From positions 1 to 17,125 of the forward strand of contig DEWA01000046.1 in NCBI GenBank assembly GCA_002363035.1: a DNA stretch of 17,125 bases, in the 5' to 3' direction. The DNA is from Verrucomicrobia bacterium UBA3222 (GTDB lineage Bacteria; Verrucomicrobiota; Verrucomicrobiia; Opitutales; UBA9783). Shown piece by piece: positions 15,111-17,125 of this stretch. Numbering within the stretch: position 1 is the first letter of the stretch; each line of letters opens with the position of its first letter. The position numbers were made by a program, and so were the translations under genes. Below the pieces are notes generated by a model. That model was not told the DNA's origin, searched no databases, and saw nothing but the letters and a program-made list of their open reading frames with translations.

Positions 15111-15398
15111 ATGAACGATATAAACGAAAAGACGGCGACGGACGTGCGCCAAATCGTATTGGACATCATTGCCGAAATCGCTCCCGATGCGGATTTGAGC
15201 AAATTGAGAGGCGGGACGTCGGATGCGGATCAAACGCCGTTACGCGATCTGCTCGGTCTGGATTCCATGGACTTTTTGGATATCGTCATGGAATTACGGA
15301 AGCAACATCACATCGACGTACCGGAAGCCGATTATCCGCGTTTGAATACCCTGCAGTCGTGCGTTGAGTATTTGTTGCCGAAGTTTAACGGAAAATAA
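15111..15398 (+). CDS. Acyl carrier protein paired with the divergent ketosynthase
   Basis: The 95-residue protein has an ACP-like attachment motif LLGLDSMDFLDIVMEL with Ser52 as the expected phosphopantetheine site; DSM replaces the DSL of AcpP. An N-terminal helix (TDVRQIVLDIIAEIAP) and a C-terminal helix (LQSCVEYLLPKF) complete the four-helix pattern. It differs strongly from AcpP at 1725-2009, so it probably serves a separate pathway with the ketosynthase whose stop lies 16 bases before its ATG. The start is the only ATG giving a normal ACP length; no SD is seen. Peptidyl carrier proteins share the same fold, but the neighbour favours acyl chemistry. No reductase, dehydratase or phosphopantetheinyl transferase is nearby in the window. 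Confidence 0.85.
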   Translation: MNDINEKTATDVRQIVLDIIAEIAPDADLSKLRGGTSDADQTPLRDLLGLDSMDFLDIVMELRKQHHIDVPEADYPRLNTLQSCVEYLLPKFNGK

Positions 15399-15409
15399 CG
15401 GGGCAGTAT

Positions 15410-15457
15410 CCGACGGCAGCCCGACCGTGCGGTTATAGACTTGAATTTTGCCGTCGG
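15410..15457. repeat. 9-bp perfect inverted repeat after the KS/ACP pair
   Basis: CCGACGGCA (15410-15418) and TGCCGTCGG (15449-15457) are perfect inverted copies around a 30-base loop. Inside, ACCG-TG-CGGT (15423-15432) gives a nested dyad. No T-run follows, so it is not a standard intrinsic terminator. It could be a transcript-end stem-loop, a small structured RNA or a protein site. The surrounding gap 15399-15559 holds no gene I can support. Confidence 0.45.
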
Positions 15458-15559
15458 TTATCGGTGGCGGGGTTGGTGATTCGCGAAAATCGGACGGTCG
15501 TAAATCGATTGTTTGAAGAAGGTTGAACGTTTTCCTTGGTTACAACAGAAGAAATAGAT

Positions 15560-15733
15560 ATGAAATATCAAATTATATTGTTTGTGATTTTATTTACGGT
15601 TGTTTGGATAATGCACAAACCTTTTGATATTCATTCGTCAAAAACCCGAATTAACAGATTCCACGAATGGCTTGAGTATGTTTTGGTGTTTCAAGGAGTA
15701 ATTATTGTCAATGAATGGTTGAAGCTCATTTAG
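15560..15733 (+). CDS. Small single-pass membrane protein, unknown
   Basis: The 57-residue product starts MKYQIILFVILFTVVWIMHK, a clear hydrophobic segment (residues 4-17) preceded by a single Lys, so it is probably a small inner-membrane protein. The rest (RINRFHEWLEYVLVFQGVIIVNEWLKLI) could be an amphipathic or second membrane helix. I recognise no family. The ATG at 15560 is preceded by the purine stretch AGAAGAAATA. A TTG at 15536 would add eight polar residues and is less likely. It lies 46 bases before the NlpC/P60 gene. Base use is more AT-rich than the neighbours. It may be a chance frame. Confidence 0.45.
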   Translation: MKYQIILFVILFTVVWIMHKPFDIHSSKTRINRFHEWLEYVLVFQGVIIVNEWLKLI

Positions 15734-15779
15734 ATCATTTTTTATTATCATGTTTTGATGTTACGTATCGAATAGGAGC

Positions 15780-16655
15780 ATGAGAAAGGTTCGTTTGATT
15801 TCGCTTTTCTGTCTCGGATTGGCGTTTGGGCTGTCTTGTGCGCATGCGGGGGATATGTTTGTCGTTCAGGATAAATGTTATTTGCCACTGTTCGAAAATA
15901 ACAAAGAAATACGTTCGTTCGAAAGGGGTAAGAAAGGATGCAACTGCGACGATTTAGACACAGTGCTGTTACCCGGGAGCGTCATAGAGGTACTCGGGTA
16001 CAAAGAGAACGGCATGGCGGAAGTAACATGCGAGATGACGGAAAAAGTAAAACATACAGGTTACGTTTATAAGTCTTCCATAGAGGGTTTCTGTGAAAAG
16101 TTTAAGGAGGGAGGTGTAAAGCGGAAACGTTCTCCGATGTCATTGGAGGATATCAGAAAGGTTTTTGATCGTTGTCTTCGTGAAAATGTTCCGTATTGCT
16201 GGGGCGGCAATAATTTTGAGGCCGTTCCATTGCGAGGAACGACTTTTACATCCGAAAAGAAAGGAGAACAATATGAATGCCGCGGTTTTGATTGTTCGGG
16301 ATTGTTATATTATATTTCCGACGGAACGTTGCCGCACGCTACGGGTGCGTTGAAAAATTTCGGAGAACGACTTTTTACCGTTGAAGCAGGGAAGATTTGG
16401 GATGATGCGTTCACAAAGAAAGTGGAAAAAGTAATCGCTGATTTGAAAGATACAGATTTCATCGCGATCAAAGGTCATGTTATCGTATCGTATAACGAAG
16501 GTCTTATCGAGTTCCGTTCGAAAGACCTAGGTTGCTGCTTTACATCCAAAGAGCGGGCGAACAAAAGAATAACGGAACTGATTGAAGCAGCTAAAAAGAA
16601 AAACAGCGATGTTTGGTTTGTTCGCTGGCACCCGGAGTATTTGCGGGGGAAGTAA
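15780..16655 (+). CDS. Exported NlpC/P60-type cell-wall peptidase
   Basis: The 291-residue protein has a signal peptide (MRKVRLISLF..., likely cleavage after AHA, residue 23). An N-terminal SH3-like region follows (about 28-100, with GSVIEVLGY and HTGYVYKSS). The peptidase domain (about 120-285) has PYCWGGNNF (138-146) and FDCSGLLYY (170-178) with catalytic Cys172, and GHVIVSY with His233. The third catalytic position, usually His, Asn or Gln, may be Glu244. This family cuts peptide stems of peptidoglycan, so the enzyme likely acts in the periplasm. It has extra cysteines (33, 54, 56, 84, 105, 132, 140, 167). AGGAG lies only one base before the ATG, too close for a normal SD; a TTG at 15795 has AAGG at five bases but would remove the basic signal-peptide start. 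I kept the ATG. Confidence 0.8.
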   Translation: MRKVRLISLFCLGLAFGLSCAHAGDMFVVQDKCYLPLFENNKEIRSFERGKKGCNCDDLDTVLLPGSVIEVLGYKENGMAEVTCEMTEKVKHTGYVYKSSIEGFCEKFKEGGVKRKRSPMSLEDIRKVFDRCLRENVPYCWGGNNFEAVPLRGTTFTSEKKGEQYECRGFDCSGLLYYISDGTLPHATGALKNFGERLFTVEAGKIWDDAFTKKVEKVIADLKDTDFIAIKGHVIVSYNEGLIEFRSKDLGCCFTSKERANKRITELIEAAKKKNSDVWFVRWHPEYLRGK

Positions 16656-16929
16656 AATGGGGCTAAGTTCCGGTGGAATGACGCGAAATTTTAGATTCTT
16701 TTAAGGCATTTTGAAAATATCCCTGCGGTTTTTCTCAAGAATTTCCTGTTTTATAAACGTAACGGCGTAGGGGAATAAGTTTTTTTGTTCCAAAAAGAGT
16801 GCCAAAATCGACGCAGAGTGCCGATACCATTGATGGTATTCGCGTCTGTTTCGTCCGACGGCGTTTCTTTTCAACTTTATACCGAGACGCCGTACAGTAC
16901 GGTTTCCAATCTTTATTATTTATTTTCTC
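16656..16929. other. Gene-free stretch with three dyads
   Basis: No credible frame exists between the NlpC/P60 gene and the promoter at 16930. Three dyads cluster in its right part. ATACCAT-TG-ATGGTAT is at 16824-16839. A 10-bp stem with one G-T pair joins 16858-16867 to 16884-16893. CCGTAC-A-GTACGG is at 16890-16902. They lie 28-106 bases upstream of a near-consensus promoter and may be operators or an upstream stem-loop. I see no T-run for a terminator. Confidence 0.45.
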
Positions 16930-16958
16930 TTGACAACATAAAAATATCTCCCTAAAAT
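16930..16958 (+). promoter_or_regulatory. Near-consensus sigma70 promoter of last gene
   Basis: TTGACA (16930-16935; perfect), a 17-base spacer and TAAAAT (16953-16958; five of six). Nine bases separate the -10 from the ATG at 16968, so transcription should start within about three bases of the start codon. Confidence 0.65.
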
Positions 16959-16967
16959 GAATTTATC

Positions 16968-17125
16968 ATGAAACTCAACATTAAATCACTGTTAACAGGC
17001 ACGACGTTGGTCGCTGCATCCACAACCGGCATCATGGCGGATCCGCCAAAGGGTATTGGTCTGATTGACGGGGCAACAATCACGCATCCGGTATTCGGCG
17101 AAATGAAGGTCATATCCCATAAGGA
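16968..17125 (+). CDS. Start of an exported protein, unknown (cut by window end)
   Basis: Fifty-two codons are visible before the sequence ends. The product begins MKLNIKSLLTGTTLVAAS and reaches MADPPKG at about residue 28, with a charged start, an apolar core and a likely cleavage after MA (residues 23-24). It looks like a secreted protein with a mature part starting DPPKGIGLIDGATITHP. I recognise no family. The start is supported by a strong promoter nine bases before the ATG, with no SD in between, so the message appears leaderless. The next in-frame ATG (17034) would delete the signal peptide and also lacks an SD. The right end and full length are not visible. Confidence 0.75.
   Translation, partial: MKLNIKSLLTGTTLVAASTTGIMADPPKGIGLIDGATITHPVFGEMKVISHK

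Overview
The window is a bacterial chromosome segment carrying mostly housekeeping genes for lipid, cell-wall and translation functions. It has no phage, insertion sequence or CRISPR array. Lineage is uncertain. RodZ, FtsA, a DUF151 bifunctional nuclease, a second ketosynthase/ACP pair and very few Shine-Dalgarno (SD) sites suggest a Gram-negative didermic bacterium. My low-confidence guess is the PVC group (Verrucomicrobiota, Kiritimatiellota or Lentisphaerota), from gene content only.

Layout. Positions 1-228 hold no gene that I can see. A type II toxin-antitoxin pair with a Txe/YoeB-like toxin lies at 276-814. A fatty-acid synthesis block follows at 918-3479: fabG, acpP, then fabF after a 225-base gap with a terminator-like hairpin and dyads. 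On the minus strand, rodZ and the DUF151 gene (5027-3643) overlap by ATGA. On the plus strand come rpsU, rsmA (ksgA) and tRNA-Gly(CCC) at 5169-6368. Minus-strand genes resume at 11025-6473: an unknown 677-residue exported protein, ftsA 15 bases after it, then alr. ftsZ and ftsQ are not beside ftsA. On the plus strand, valS (11160-13787) is followed by a divergent ketosynthase and its own acyl carrier protein (13856-15398), a 9-bp inverted repeat, a small membrane protein, an NlpC/P60-type exported peptidase (15780-16655), a gene-free 312-base stretch with several dyads, and the 5' end of another exported protein.

How the genes work together. FabG, AcpP and FabF form the elongation core of fatty-acid synthesis. 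The distal KS/ACP pair probably serves a separate acyl or polyene product. RodZ, FtsA, Alr and the NlpC/P60 protein concern cell shape, division and peptidoglycan. bS21, RsmA, ValRS and tRNA-Gly concern translation.

The most interesting features are regulatory. Of 15 start sites examined, only rpsU and valS have a normally spaced SD. At least two promoter-like sequences end 8-9 bases before the start codon, which predicts leaderless or nearly leaderless mRNAs. The strong SD on rpsU in an SD-poor setting resembles the bS21/anti-SD arrangement known in Bacteroidota. The 677-residue protein upstream of ftsA, the KS/ACP pair, and active-site deviations in FabG and Alr are the other points of interest.
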